A stretch of 64,000 bases of DNA from Prillingera fragicola (lineage: Eukaryota > Basidiomycota > Tremellomycetes > Trichosporonales > Trichosporonaceae), in the NCBI GenBank assembly GCA_002335605.1, contig BEDY01000006.1, forward strand, positions 868,001-932,000. The letters are read 5' to 3'. The notes below the pieces were generated by a model. It had not been told where the DNA came from. It saw only the letters and a program-made list of their open reading frames with translations, and did no database searches. Position 1 is the stretch's first letter. Each line of letters begins with the position of its first letter. The position numbers and the translations under genes were made by a program. This document shows, one piece after another, positions 17,334-29,300 of the stretch.

Positions 17334-19251
17334 ATGGCCCGCGCGACCCGCTCCTCACTAGGCGGCCCAGCCAAGCGGACAAAGGCAAGCTACAAGGAAT
17401 CCGACTCTGACGCGTCGTCTGTGGTGGTCATCTCGGACGACGACAGCAGCGATGCGTTCGCGCCCAGCCCCGCAGCGAGTAGCGCGGGGGCGAGCTCTGC
17501 TGCGGTGTCGTCTGCGTCGTCGCCTGTTGTCATTTCCGAGGAGGAGGATCCCGAGCCTGTGCGGGGGACTAAACGGAAACGTGCAGTGGGGAGGAAGGGG
17601 GTGGTCAAGGTCGAGGATATCGAGGACTGTGCTGCGAGTGTGTCCCGGCCGCATGGGCGGGGGTATCATGGGATTGAGGGGGTGGTGGGCGTGCAGGACG
17701 AGCTGTTGGGGTGGTTTGAGCGGGTTCGGTGGGTTTGTTGGTAGTGAGTTGAGCTGACGGACAGAGAGGAACGGGGGATGCCGTGGCGGAAGCGGTATGA
17801 TAGGGGTCTGAGTATTGAGGACAAGGGGCAGCGGGCTTATGAGGTGGGTTTGGGTGGAGGGTGGAGCTGACGGTAGATCTGGGTGTCAGAGGTCATGCTG
17901 CAGCAGACCCAGGTTGCGACTGTGATTGCGTACTGGACACGGTGGATTCAGCGCTGGCCGACAATTGCGGATTTGGCCAAGGCTGATATCGAGGATGTGA
18001 ACGCTGCGTGGCGTACGTGTTGTTGTGAAAGGGGGAGCTGACAAGGCAGGAGGATTGGGATACTACCGCCGAGCAAAGAGTCTGCTCGAAGGCGCCAAGA
18101 CGGTCATGCGGAGCAAAAAGTACAACGGCCGCTTGCCTGATGACCCCGACGTGCTGGAGAAGGATATCCCGGGTGTGGGGCGATACACTGCCGGTGCAAT
18201 CTGTTCCATGGCCTATGGTATTCGCACGCCCATCGTGAGCCCCCTTGCTCGAGCTAGAGCTGACGCCAGGTCGACGGCAACATCCACCGCGTCCTCACAA
18301 GGTTGCTAGCAGTCCACGCACCGCAGACGGCGCCGCCCACGATCCGCTTCCTCTGGGACACGGCCGAGGCGCTCGTCGACGCCCTGCCCAAGGGCTTGAG
18401 TCGCGGCATCGCAGGAGACTGGAACCAAGCCCTGATGGAGCTCGGCGCGACAGTGTGCAAGCCTACATCACCCGATTGCTCCGCTTGTCCCGTCAAAGCG
18501 GCGTGCAAAGCTGTTGCAGAGGTGGGCACTTCCGTTCATCATACGCTGACAACAGCTCTCTGCGCCGCCTCCGGACACGACCCCGGCCTGCGACCTGTGT
18601 GCCCCCATCCCGGCGCCAGAGGGAACGCCGGCCATTTCCTCAGTGACAGTCCTCCCGATGCGCAAGGAGAAAAAGGCCTCGCGGGTCGAGCACGAGGTCG
18701 TGTGCATCACCGAGTGGCGGGGCGCGGGCAGCGACCCGAGGTGGCTACTAGTTAAACGGCCGGAAAAGGGCCTGCTGGCCGGCCTGTTTGAGCCGCCCAC
18801 AACGCCGATCCCAGCCGACCTTGGGGCAGCCGAGGCTTTGGTCGCTGGACGAGCGGCGCTCGAGTCCCACCTCGCTGCACCACTCGACGACGGGGCGGTC
18901 AGCAGCCACACGCCTGCGGTGGCCGTGCCGCATATCTTCAGCCACATCAACATGACCTACCACGTCCAGCGTCTTGTGCTCCGTACCCCTGGCAGTGCCC
19001 CGCCCGAGGTGAGGGAGGACGGGGTGCAGAGGGCGTGGCTCGACGCGGCTGGCGTTGAGGCCGCCAATGTCGGTACGGGGGTGAAGAAGGTCTGGGGCGC
19101 GGTTTATGGGGGTTGGGGCGAGTTTGGGTCGCCTGTCAAGGCGGCCAAGGGGGGTAAGGGAGGTGGTAAGAAAGGGAAGGCAAAGGCCGTCAATGGAGGC
19201 AAGGGGGTGCAGACGACTCTGTTCGCCAGCATGGCCGTCAAGACCGAGTAG
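17334..19251 (+). CDS. MYH1: Adenine DNA glycosylase (MutY/MUTYH), base excision repair
   Basis: Removes adenine mispaired with 8-oxoguanine. Six exons: 17334-17728, 17765-17843, 17877-18012, 18050-18234, 18270-18521 and 18556-19251. The introns are only 36, 33, 37, 35 and 34 nt. The product is about 580 residues. An N-terminal Ser/Asp-rich extension of about 115 residues, with KRKR-type basic stretches suggesting nuclear import, precedes the helix-hairpin-helix glycosylase core. Key residues are present: catalytic Glu in SEVMLQQTQ (near 163), GLGYYRRA, the [12 protein letters not shown] hairpin, and catalytic Asp in VDGNIHRVL (near 267). The [4Fe-4S] ligands fit C-X6-C-X2-C-X5-C (near 328, 335, 338, 344). 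The NUDIX-like C-terminal domain that reads 8-oxoG follows. The tail QTTLFASM resembles a weak PCNA-binding box. It converges with the GST gene, 60 bp apart. Confidence 0.95.
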
Positions 19252-19311
19252 AGGACGCGAAAGCATGTAGCACACATCTGCATAACTACTGTACCACTGC
19301 TACACCTACAC

Positions 19312-20536
19312 CTAGTGCTTTGCGAGGATAGCGTCGCCCTCTGCGACATACTGCTTTACCTTTTCGAGGGTAGCCTTTGCGGCCTCGTCGTCGGGCAGCG
19401 TCCTGGGGCCGGGCACGAGGAGGCCATTCTTGACACCCTCCCTGCCCTCGATGCGCTTGATCCACGCCGCGACGTTTGGGAATTTGGAAATATCAACGCC
19501 TGTGCGCCCGTACATGCTCGACCACGTCCAGGCGTTTAGGTCGGCAAAGGAATACTTGTCGCCGACGAGATAGTCGCCGTTGGCTTTGAGACCGTCGTCG
19601 AGGACGCTGTACAGGCGTTCCGTCTCGAGCACGAAGCGGCGGATCGCAAACGGGTCCTTGTGCTCCTGGCCCCTGTTGGTGTCAGCGAGTAGCCTGCGGA
19701 GCGAGGGGCCTGGCGCCTGTCCAAGCCAGCTGGGACGAGCGCTGGCAGACCCGGCTGCCCACGCAGCCAATGCCGACTTACATGAAGAAACCCATCTGGC
19801 CCTGCATGGGCGAGAGACCGCCAATGGCAAAGAAGAGCCACGACATCATGTCGCCGCGCAGGAGGGGGTCGGCAAAGGACAACTTGTGGTCCGTGTCTGT
19901 GCTGTCAGCTCGGAACCGACCATAGCGGCTGCCTCTAGGCTCTAGGCTCGGAGCTGTATCGTCTCGGGGGCGCTCATCAGGCTGCGGTGCTCGTTGAGGT
20001 GTGCGCTCTGATGTACCGGGCACATTTGCCGGCATTGCCGGGAAAAGAGGGTACTCACCATACTGGTCTGCCAGCCATACGAGAATGCTGCCCGTCTCGA
20101 AAATGTTCTTGGAGCTAAAGTTGTCGTCGACAATGGCGGGAATACGACCGTTGGGGTTGATCTTGAGGTACGCTGGGAGCTGGGGGTGTGAGCAACTGCT
20201 CTCATAGCAGAAGGGACCAACCTTTTGCTGCTTTTCGGCAAACTTGAGCGCGTACACGTCGTAGCTGAGCTCAGTCTTGGCCTTGTCCGGGTAAGCGAGA
20301 CGGAGCTCCTCGAGGGCAATGCTGGCCTTGTACCCGTTGGGGGTTCCGGCAGTGTAGAGGTGGATCTTTGGCGGGCCCTGGCCGGGGGCAGAGGGCGTGT
20401 TGGGTGCGACGGGTGTGGGGAGCGACATCGTGCTGTAGCTGGATAGGCTGGCGGGGCTGAAGGTGAACTGGTGCGGGGTGATGAAGGCTAGACGAGAGGC
20501 GACGAGGGTGCGCACAAGTGTGAGGTTGAAGAGCAT
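19312..20536 (-). CDS. Glutathione S-transferase of the Ure2/GSTF-like fungal group
   Basis: Predicted to conjugate or transfer glutathione. Four exons: 20536-20222, 20179-20059, 19896-19782 and 19672-19312, giving about 303 residues. The thioredoxin-like N-terminal domain has the fungal pattern [20 protein letters not shown] and [15 protein letters not shown] with [14 protein letters not shown]. The helical C-terminal domain has [20 protein letters not shown] and [17 protein letters not shown]. The first 36 residues ([18 protein letters not shown]...) look like a mitochondrial presequence ahead of a second Met (MSLPTP), so two targeting forms are possible. The 42-nt intron (20221-20180, unusual donor GTTGGT) and the 162-nt intron (20058-19897) are both multiples of three and stop-free. 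Substrate is unknown. Confidence 0.88.
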
Positions 20537-21359
20537 GGGCTTGTGGGGGAGAGTAAAAGGGCAAAACTGCTGGTTATCAGTCGTCGTGGTGGGGGGGTGG
20601 TCGATGACGAGAGAGTGAGAGAGAGGATTAGCCGGTCAGGCACCTCGGCCTCGGCGTGGGGACGCGTCCCGAGTTGGTCATACTCGACTTGCATGCTCTG
20701 TTCTTTTGCTTACTCGTTCGACCGTACGCTCACAGCAGCCAGCTTACTGTACATGCATCGACTGCTGACATGCAGCAGGTGTGACAGTGCCCGAGGGTTA
20801 CCAGCTTGCCAGGGGCCAAACGGGGATGCGCGCTATCTCGGTGTCTTGTTGCCCTGTCCACCTCTGTCCTGTTCCGTATACCCAAAGCCGAGTCCCATGC
20901 CAAATCTTGCACTGCTAACAGCTGCTGCACCTGGTCACATCCGCATCCATGTGGTTATGTACCAGGCCGGCGACTGGCGGTACAACTGGAATGGACATGA
21001 GTGTGTTGGTGGCATGGAATCGACGACTGGCAGAATACAAATGGTCTCTGGATACAAGTGACAGAGGGGTTTCTCGAGACGGGAGAGGGTGGGTTGGGTC
21101 GGCAGCTGGGCACGGAACATGAAGATACTGTCGCCCAGAACGTACAAAGTGCTCACTGAGAGAGAGTATGTCCCGCTCTCTGTACATATTAATTGTATAA
21201 CACGAGACAAACCAAGTACTCTTGGCAGTAGCTCGTCGCTAGCTCGATATCGACTACCGTGTCAATTGGCCGTCCCATTTTGACATGCTCTTCTACTTTG
21301 AACCTTGTGTCATCGTTCTCAACCCATCTTTCTCTACAGCTGAACAGCTACACTGCAAT
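20537..21359. other. Intergenic gap upstream of the GST gene
   Basis: Holds the GST promoter and the upstream region of the next gene. Reading frames here are short, overlap on both strands and show no family motif. No tRNA or repeat was recognised. Confidence 0.45.
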
Positions 21360-22515
21360 ATGTCCTCCAAACCTTGCTCTCCCTCGGCGAATCCTCACGA
21401 CTGGATCGGCATGTCCAACACCCTCCCAACACGACCCCTTACCACACATTTCCACGCGCATCATGGAAAGTCAAGACATACTTCATCTTGCCACCCTATG
21501 ACGAGGAACCAGGTAGCCGTCTAGCTTGGGCGGCCCATGATGCTAGTGTGGCGTGGAAGGAGGCTGCAGGTCGATATGTTACGCCGGGCGTGTTGGTGGC
21601 ATCAGAGGTGCCCAGGGGACCCGACCTAGGTGGGCCGGTTCCTCCTGCTTCGACCACCGAGGGGGCCCTTATCGACAAAGAATGCTTCATTCTGGCTGTG
21701 CTAGACAAAGCTTTAGAAATGTGGGTGTGCTTGTCTGCTTTGGCTGACTGCTAGTCATTACTATCAACGTGAGACTGACCGAGAAACGCCAGCCGACGTG
21801 GAGCAATGGATCAAGTGGTCCAACCGGTGGATTGAGCAGGTCGTTCAGCTAGTAAGTTCAGATTCAAAACGGTATGGGCTTACTTGAGGCATTTGCAGCG
21901 CTTCGTGATGTTGCGAGCAACAGCCCACCATGGTATCATGACAATTTCTGCACCGTCCGACAAGCTCTCAACCTGTTCTGCCAACGTCGCGATGTCACCA
22001 AGTGGGCCCGAACACGCCATTCCCCACCACTTACCTACGACCACGCCATCCTAGGCCGCTTTGATCCCATCGTTACCCCCCGCCCTCCCCCCAGAGTCAC
22101 CCGTTACAACATCTACGTCGAGGGCTCAGAAGAGGCTAACCGACTCGAAGGCATTGACCTTCCACCCGACGATGAACTCCCAGTCTACCTGAAGCCGTTT
22201 CCCGAGGACCCCCATCCTGGTTGTTTGGTTGAAAGAGACTTTTTTTACGACCACATTGTCGAGTATACCTACGAAAACAGTGCATGCGATGGGTCAGGGG
22301 CCTCAGTTGCGTCCTCGGCACACCGAAGACCCAAGGACGAGTTGCCTCCAAGCGGAGCTCATAGTGAATCCAGCAGTACTGGGAGCCAAGACACCGTTCA
22401 TTGCACACGAACTGCGACGTCCTCCCCGGAAGTTGAGCAGAGAGGGGCTGTATTGTCGGTGGATGTGCCCGAGGACGCGATGGGTGGCCTACTCATCCGG
22501 TGCGACCGCTCGTAG
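21360..22515 (+). pseudogene. Unrecognised gene with an apparent frameshift near its start
   Basis: I do not recognise the family. From 21440 onward the frame reads like real protein: YHTFPRASWKVKTYFILPPY, an intron 21721-21754 (34 nt), exon 21755-21851, an intron 21852-21888 (37 nt), and exon 21889-22515. The exon phases agree and the C-terminal part includes PPWYHDNFCTVRQALNLF and an acidic Ser-rich tail. No ATG exists in that frame upstream, because a TGA lies at 21341. The only good start, ATG at 21360 (MSSKPCSPSANPHDW), is in another frame. The two frames would join if one base were added in the CCCC run at 21435-21438, giving about 361 residues. Options are a real inactivating mutation, a sequencing error, or an undetected 5' exon. 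Function is not inferred. Confidence 0.5.
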
Positions 22516-23190
22516 CAACAGCCTCCCCAGCTTTCTACGGTAGCTGCCTTTTCCCCGTGGTGCTCATAAAGCATGCCTTGTGAGGAGATTATGACTACAT
22601 GCTGTACATGTAAACCAGTTTGAAGACGAGCAGCGATCCTGACGTTGCACATTGCAAAGGACTGTGAGTTGACTGCAGAGGTCGGTCGGCGTTTGTGCTA
22701 GCCTGCGCAACACTTGTCATTCAACTGCCACTGCAGTGGGATGGCTTGCTCTAACATTGCTCTGCATTTCCTGTGAGGCTCTAGATCTCATCTCCTCGTT
22801 CTATGCAAAGGTATGCTGGAGAGGCGCTCGATGAGAGAATACGACGCACTGGCCAGAGTAGCACTGGCCTGGGGCGTGTACATAAAGCACATTTCCACCC
22901 AACTCAAAGGGAGTGGCATGACTCTCTGTGCAGGATACCGCAGGAGAGGACATGCCTTTGGGCGATGGCACAGACGACAGCTAGCACAGCGACGAGCCTG
23001 GATCTCCCACTGATTCGGGGGGAGATGTGTCGTGTCCACTGCCTGTGCATCCCAAAGGACGGCCAGGACCATGCCAACGACCACGTCTCGCGTGCATCTC
23101 CCATCTCCTTGTCTCCTTCACACCAACTCTTACTTTCTCACCCAGGTTATAGTCTTCCTATTCCACACCCATACACACCACCTACACACA
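22516..23190. other. Intergenic gap upstream of the DUF6534 gene
   Basis: No protein-like frame, RNA gene or repeat recognised. The last 60 bases are C/A-rich with CACACC blocks and probably form the leader of the following gene. Confidence 0.45.
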
Positions 23191-24619
23191 ATGTCCGGTG
23201 TTCCTGCCCCCGACGAGGCCACGGCCACTATCGACTTTGCACCCACAAAGGTACCCCCTCTGCCAGCCACCTGCTGACACGTACCCAGCTATTCTCCCTC
23301 GGGTGCATCTATGGCCTCATGGTAGCTGATGCCTGGCTCTGGTACGTCCTTTTGGTTTGACCGAGCTGAGCAGCCAGCGGCGCTTGCACCCACATGCTCT
23401 TCCGCTACTGGACGCACCAAAACCGCGACGGATGGTGGACCAAAGGTGTCGTCGTTAGCAGCGCGACGCTCGAGTATCTCAAGACGGGCTGGGTCATTTA
23501 TAATTCTAGCTACCATGTGAGTCGACTGTTCGCTGGCGTTTGGTGTCTGTGACGAGGGTGCTGACACTGGCCAGTTTGTCGAAAAATATGGCACCTACAA
23601 GCAGTTCTTTGAGACGTCAAAGCTTAGTTGGTTCCCGCTGCTCGACTGTGAGTGTCGTGGTCCATCAGTGGGGACACTAGTACTAACACGCTCGCCTGCA
23701 GCGATTATTGCCGGAATCGCCCAAGCATTCTTCGCTCACCGGGCCTACCGCCTGACCAAGGGAAACATCTGGGTTGTGATCTCCATCGGCTCCATGATCG
23801 CGACGAGTTTTGGGTCCTGCCTCGCGACCAAGATTATCTTTGCGCGGCTTCACTCCCTTCTCGAGGCCAACAAGGTCAAGGTTTCCATGCTCCTGTGGCT
23901 GTCGAGCACCATGACCGCCGACCTGATCATCACCGTCACCATCATGCGCGGGCTGATCCGGAGCAAGACAGGCTGGGACCGTACCGACCAGGTCATTACG
24001 CGGCTCGTGCGGCTCACGTTTGAGAGTCAGCTGCCGCTGCTTTTGCTCGCGCTCGCTTTCTTGATCGAGTTTCTCATCACGCCAGCGAGCATGCTCGGCG
24101 CCTTGTTCCAGGGCATCCAGGTTGGTCTCCCGTCGTCCTCCGAACTGACACTCCAGTCAAAGCTCTACGTCATGGGTCTCCTCTACTCGCTCAACGCACG
24201 CATCAGTTTCGCGGCAGGCTCAAACACCTACTCGACAGCCGGCGACGTGAGTCCCCTCCAGTCCCCAGCTGACACACACAGACCGCCGTCCGCCGCCGCC
24301 AGGACCTGAGCGCCATCCAGGTCGACATCTCGACCGAGACCTACGAATCGGTGAGTCCCGCGTATCATGACCCACCTAACGACCCCAGCGCATGGACATG
24401 CCCCCCAGGGGCGTGAACAGGCGTAAGCTGTTCGACGTCGAAAAGGCCGCCACGTCCCGCGGCCCCGCCTCGCCCCCGACGGCTGGGCCTGGCCTCGAAA
24501 AGGCTCACTACGACACCGACTGGTCGGACGGCGGCTCGGATGCCAAGACCAAGTTTGACAGCGTCTCGACAAACTCCAAAGTGAGGCTTACGCCGCCTAC
24601 GCCTACGTCGAGCGACTGA
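23191..24619 (+). CDS. DUF6534-type seven-helix membrane protein
   Basis: Member of a large basidiomycete family of integral membrane proteins without a known function. Eight exons: 23191-23250, 23289-23341, 23378-23516, 23575-23647, 23702-24120, 24157-24246, 24282-24350 and 24389-24619. All phases agree and give 377 residues. Seven hydrophobic segments are visible, beginning with LFSLGCIYGLMVADAWLW (about 21-38), then VVVSSATLEYLKTGWVIY, SIIAGIAQAFFAHRAYRL, IWVVISIGSMIATSFGSCLA, MLLWLSSTMTADLIITVTIM, LPLLLLALAFLIEFLITPA and KLYVMGLLYSLNARISFAAG. The AQAFFAHRAYRL and LNARISF motifs are typical of the family. The hydrophilic tail of about 100 residues is probably cytoplasmic. It is the last gene before the central desert. 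Confidence 0.88.
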
Positions 24620-26185
24620 GTGTCGCGAGAGCCACGGCGACAAGTGCGGCTGCTTGGCTTCGTTGTGATTTTATTTTATTTATTTTTCCGCCACATTTAA
24701 TCTCTACCCTCTGTTCATTCTCGGTACCTCTGTTCATTTCAGTACTATTCGCCACCGCCTACAGCCAGGCATGGCCATGCATACCCTACTCCCTCCAGGA
24801 TGCGGCACACTACCGCCTTACGCGTAACTGACAATCAGTGAATCGCGTCAGTATTCAGTAGCGAGGGAACCACGTTCCGCCAGCGCTCGCACATCTCGGC
24901 GGCTCCGCAAGGTCGACTTCGTTTGAGTTGTGCTGAAACCCGAGTCTGGCCACGCTCAGCGACTGGGCTTGTGGACTGGAACTGGCATGTGTTGGACTTC
25001 CAGGACGTGGGTGGCTGTTGGCCAGGACGAGGGTGGGATGTGGAGAGGAAGGTGTTCCGTTGGCAAGCGCGGTTTCCTTTGGTAAACGGTGTTGGACATG
25101 ATGGCCGGCGGGCGACCGACAGTTGCCAAGGCGAGGGCAAGCTGTAAGGAGATGAAATCAAACGGTCCTGTACACTGGGTCATGGGTGGAGACTGTTTGA
25201 TGCCAGAACCACAGCTTTGGAATCATGTCCTGTACCCACTAATGTTTGGCCGTGCGACGCACAGCAGCGATACCGCCTCGCCAAGGCCATGTCTGGCAAT
25301 CACCTGAACGAACAGCTACAGGAGTGTGATCATGTGAGTTCCGGCGGCTAGGCTGCACCTCGGACCGAGAATCAGTCGCCCCCACCTAGTCGAGTACGGA
25401 CATGGCGTTGGTGCGGGTTATCCTCGGTCCGAGGACCTCGCTGCTCAGGTGACTAGCCAGCTTGTGCTAGGTTGGCACTGAGTGCTCTCTCGGCCATGGA
25501 ACGGCCCCCGACCTATCATGGGTCTGTCATAGCAGAAGTGTCATTGATGCCAAGGCCTTGCCATCGTCACGCGGCCAGCACCGGGCACGGGAGGAGATAT
25601 CGCCAGCAAGCTCCGAGGTATCCCCTCTCCTACCAGCAACCTCCGAGCAATGGCCAGTCTCCATCAGATCATCAGATCATCTGCAGTGAGCGGTCAGGCG
25701 GGGATGCCTACGTCGAGGACATGGACGTGGTCAGTGGTGGCCGTGTCCGTCTGTGGCAGGGGGTGTGGCGCCGTGTCTTCCGGACTTGGCGGTGTGGCGC
25801 AGGGGATGGGCGTGTGGCGCGTGTGGCACGCCGAGGTCGAGGGCTGTACCCCGTCATGGCACGCTCATGCCTGTGGTGGCGCTGGTGTCCTGGTGGATCA
25901 TGGTGAGCATGGTCGTCAGCGGTACGCGCCATGCGGGATGCAGGGATGTGCATGCACGGGGCAGATCAGTGGAAACGACAAGGAACGCGTCCTTGACACA
26001 GCCGGCTCGGTATCGGTCAGAAAGCGTCCAAGCGGCATTCATGGCAGAGGCAAACGTTCCGATGGGCATCGGCTTCTTGACCTGCATGTCAACAGCGGTG
26101 GATGCTGACCCGTGATGCTTGGACCGGTGTTAGTCATCTTGGCCTACTCGAGTGCGGCTCGGTCGCATGCAGCCGCGGAAGGAAA

Positions 26186-26327
26186 TGTGCTCTCCGTCAA
26201 TGTCGGTCAGAATCACCGTCGCGCAAGAGCGAGTGCCACGGTCGCCCCGCTGGAAGTGTGCTCTCCGTCAAGTCGGTCAGAGTCAACGTCGCGCAGGAGC
26301 GAGTACCAAGGTCGCCAAGGTTGACCG
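26186..26327. repeat. 71-bp tandem duplication, two diverged copies
   Basis: TGTGCTCTCCGTCAA begins at 26186 and again at 26257. Both are followed by GTCGGTCAGA(A/G)TCA(A/C)CGTCGCGCA(A/G)GAGCGAGT with a few substitutions and one small indel. No open frame crosses it meaningfully. Confidence 0.8.
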
Positions 26328-29300
26328 AGATTGCTAGCGGGACTGGAGTCGCACCTTGTGCTCGATTAAGGCGAGAGTTCCTCAGCCTTCCACCTAGCAT
26401 GCGACGGCGACGACTGTCACCTCTGCTGCCCGCAGATCGATGATCGTGACTCTGGAATTCCACAAGTTAATGGCATGTCGTTTGGGCATCTCATACAACG
26501 TGGGATCGTGGCATGCTCCCAGTGATCCAGGTGATCTCTGAGCAACGAAGCAGACCGGACATGCCCAGACCACATGAGGCAGCGTATCGCGCTTATGCAA
26601 GCACGGTGCATTCTCAGCTCAGTCACCGACCTGACACGGGCATCGTTGGAGCATCCTCGGTCCATTGCAGATCAAGTGCAACCTCTCGAATGAGGAGATG
26701 TGAGGAATGTGGGCAATATCAGCATTGACGACGGATAATCGGCGGATTGCAGGTATTGGTGATTGCACGAGGCAGGTGACTGCTCTCGCAGGTGGTCGCA
26801 GGTGGCTCCATCACATCGTCGGACACAACAATGCCAAGATTAGACTTGGAAACATGTGGAGTCGTCGATGACGAGGTCCACGAGACTGTCAGAGCTGTCA
26901 TCAGCGATATACCGGCCTGTCCCACTTGCGGCCACATGCGACCTGGCCAGCTTGAACCTCGTGAAGCTGACTCAGTTCCGCGCGCTTCCGCCGCCCTTCC
27001 GGTGAGCAGGCAGCTGATCGACCACCTGACGCGCGCTTTACAGATTTGGGTGATCATCTGAACAGCAGCTAACGGCCCTGCCCGACCGACCATCAGGAGG
27101 TCGCCTTGTGGTCCGGCGAAACCGGGCTCAGCATTCGCGAGCCAGCACATGCCGTCGGCCAGCTGCGGGTGGGTGCTGCGGTGGGTGCATGCGCGCTGCG
27201 GCGCGGTCGAGCGGGTGGGTGCGGCCATGCTGGCGCGTATCATGGCGCGAGGTGTTGGAGCCTTGTGATGGCAACGCGTGGAATTAGCACTCAGCATGCG
27301 TCGGCTACGCCTGTTGTGGGCACGTGAAGCCCCACTGTGGGTCGCTCAGCCGTAGATACCGTTTCCGCTGGCAAAGAGATGCATGAGTGGTGGATTCATG
27401 CGTGGCAGTGGCCAGTTGGAGCAGTGGGGCGCGGTGGGGCATCCATGCAGATTACAGCTCAACCCACCCATCCTCCCACTATCGTCCGGCTGAATTCCCC
27501 TCACAGTGGGCCAAGGAGGCCAAGGATGCTCTCAAACACGCCGTCGCCGTGGCTATCAGGCCCAACTAACTTGACCCAGTGGCCAGTGGCCAGTGGGTCG
27601 TCGCTGGCTGATTACATCGCAGGGTTGCCCACTATACGGCCTTGGCCGGCGCGATATCGTCAGCTGTCAATGGTTATCGTGTCAGCTGCCAAGGACCCGA
27701 GTGCATCGGTGCTCATCCGACTGGCGCATCTGGCGACATGGATCAAAGCACTTGTCCACCTGACATGCCTGACTGGGATTACTCTGGTTGATTTACTCCG
27801 GTTGGTCAAGGCTGTTTACACGCGTCTACACGGACCGAATCACTGGAATACAAATCTAACGCCTTTGCTGCGCAGGTGTATTCGATAATCGGTGCAGGTC
27901 ATGTGCAGCGCTGACTCGGCGCGGGGCTTGGTCGCCGCCTGCGCTCGGGTCGGCAAATGGGCGGCCAGCTGGCGGGCAGCTCTGGTGGGGGCGGCTACCA
28001 GGCCGGACCAGTGTGCCGGTCGCCGGTCGCCGGTGGGTGCACGCCAGAGTGGGTTTGTCGGAACTGCTGCCTCACAGCGCGTCAGGTGGCCCGGTCACGG
28101 AATGTTGTGCCAGGAAGAAAGAATACAAAGTGCCTGTGCCGGTGTCACTGACTCGGTGAAGAGGATGAACAGCTGATCAGTGGCCCCACATTCCCCACAC
28201 GGCGTCGGCTCGCTCAATGGTGCCAGCCATGCAGGCGAGATTACCGCGGCAAGCTACGACGTGGTATGCATGTGCGGCTGGGTAGTTTGTGGTGTGGAAT
28301 ACTCTCTGGCGCGATTTTTCGGTGTCAATTGCGCTTAGGTCGCGCTTGGATCGGCGAGTGATCAGCAGATCAGCGGACGATCACCCCATGCGGTTAGCGC
28401 AGCGTGCAACCAGGCCAGCATGGCAGCAAGCAGCAAGCGCAGCACTGTGCGTACTGTGCAAGCGTGGTGCTATCGCTCGATCCTCTGCGCCGCCGTAACG
28501 AGCCGAAGCTTGCCGCTACTCGTGACCTCGCTGCTGTACTAGAATAATCTCTGATCGCGCCAGCAGGTTGACACGGTCGTGCCCGACGTGGTCTTGGATT
28601 GATCTGGCCATCTGCTCCACACGACCTGCGTATCTGCTACCAATAGCGACTAGAGCCTCGAGTGTGGAGCAGACAGCGTTGCACGTGAACAACAAGGAAT
28701 ACCAAATGGATAAATCTCGTCAGCCAAAGCACCACATCGGCCCACCGCCGATGCCAAGGCCTGGCCCAGACTCCCCCGCGATCCAATCAGAGGCCCCACA
28801 CAAACGTGCGCGGGGTAAGGCCATGCAGCGTCACTGTGGAGCTGTTGGTATCATTTGGTGTGCCAACGAGTGTTTACAGATAGCATTACAGATTAGACCC
28901 ATCGATGGGAGCACACGAGCACTGACGCGGGGTTGGGCCGTGCTGCCTCGACCCGCGTATCGTTGCATGTACTCGTGACAGTGACGAGAATCGGCGTGTG
29001 CGGCGCCGTGTGTCCGTCAATTTCCACCTTGCCCAGTAGTCGTCCGGGATACAAACCCGAGGCGACGCGGCCGCCCACCAACCGAGATGGAGTGGAATTT
29101 TGACTGTCAGCTGAGAGAGAGATTACAGATTGCCGAGTCAAGTGTAATCTAACCATAGCTGCTGTCTGTAATCAACCCCGACCCGTGCTCTGCGCTCGTG
29201 ACGGGGTCGAGCACATGCGCCGATAGCGCGCTTCGCCTTTCACCGACAGTTGCCGGCAGTCTAGCTGAATCGAGACTGCTTGCGACACTCGTGTGCTCGA

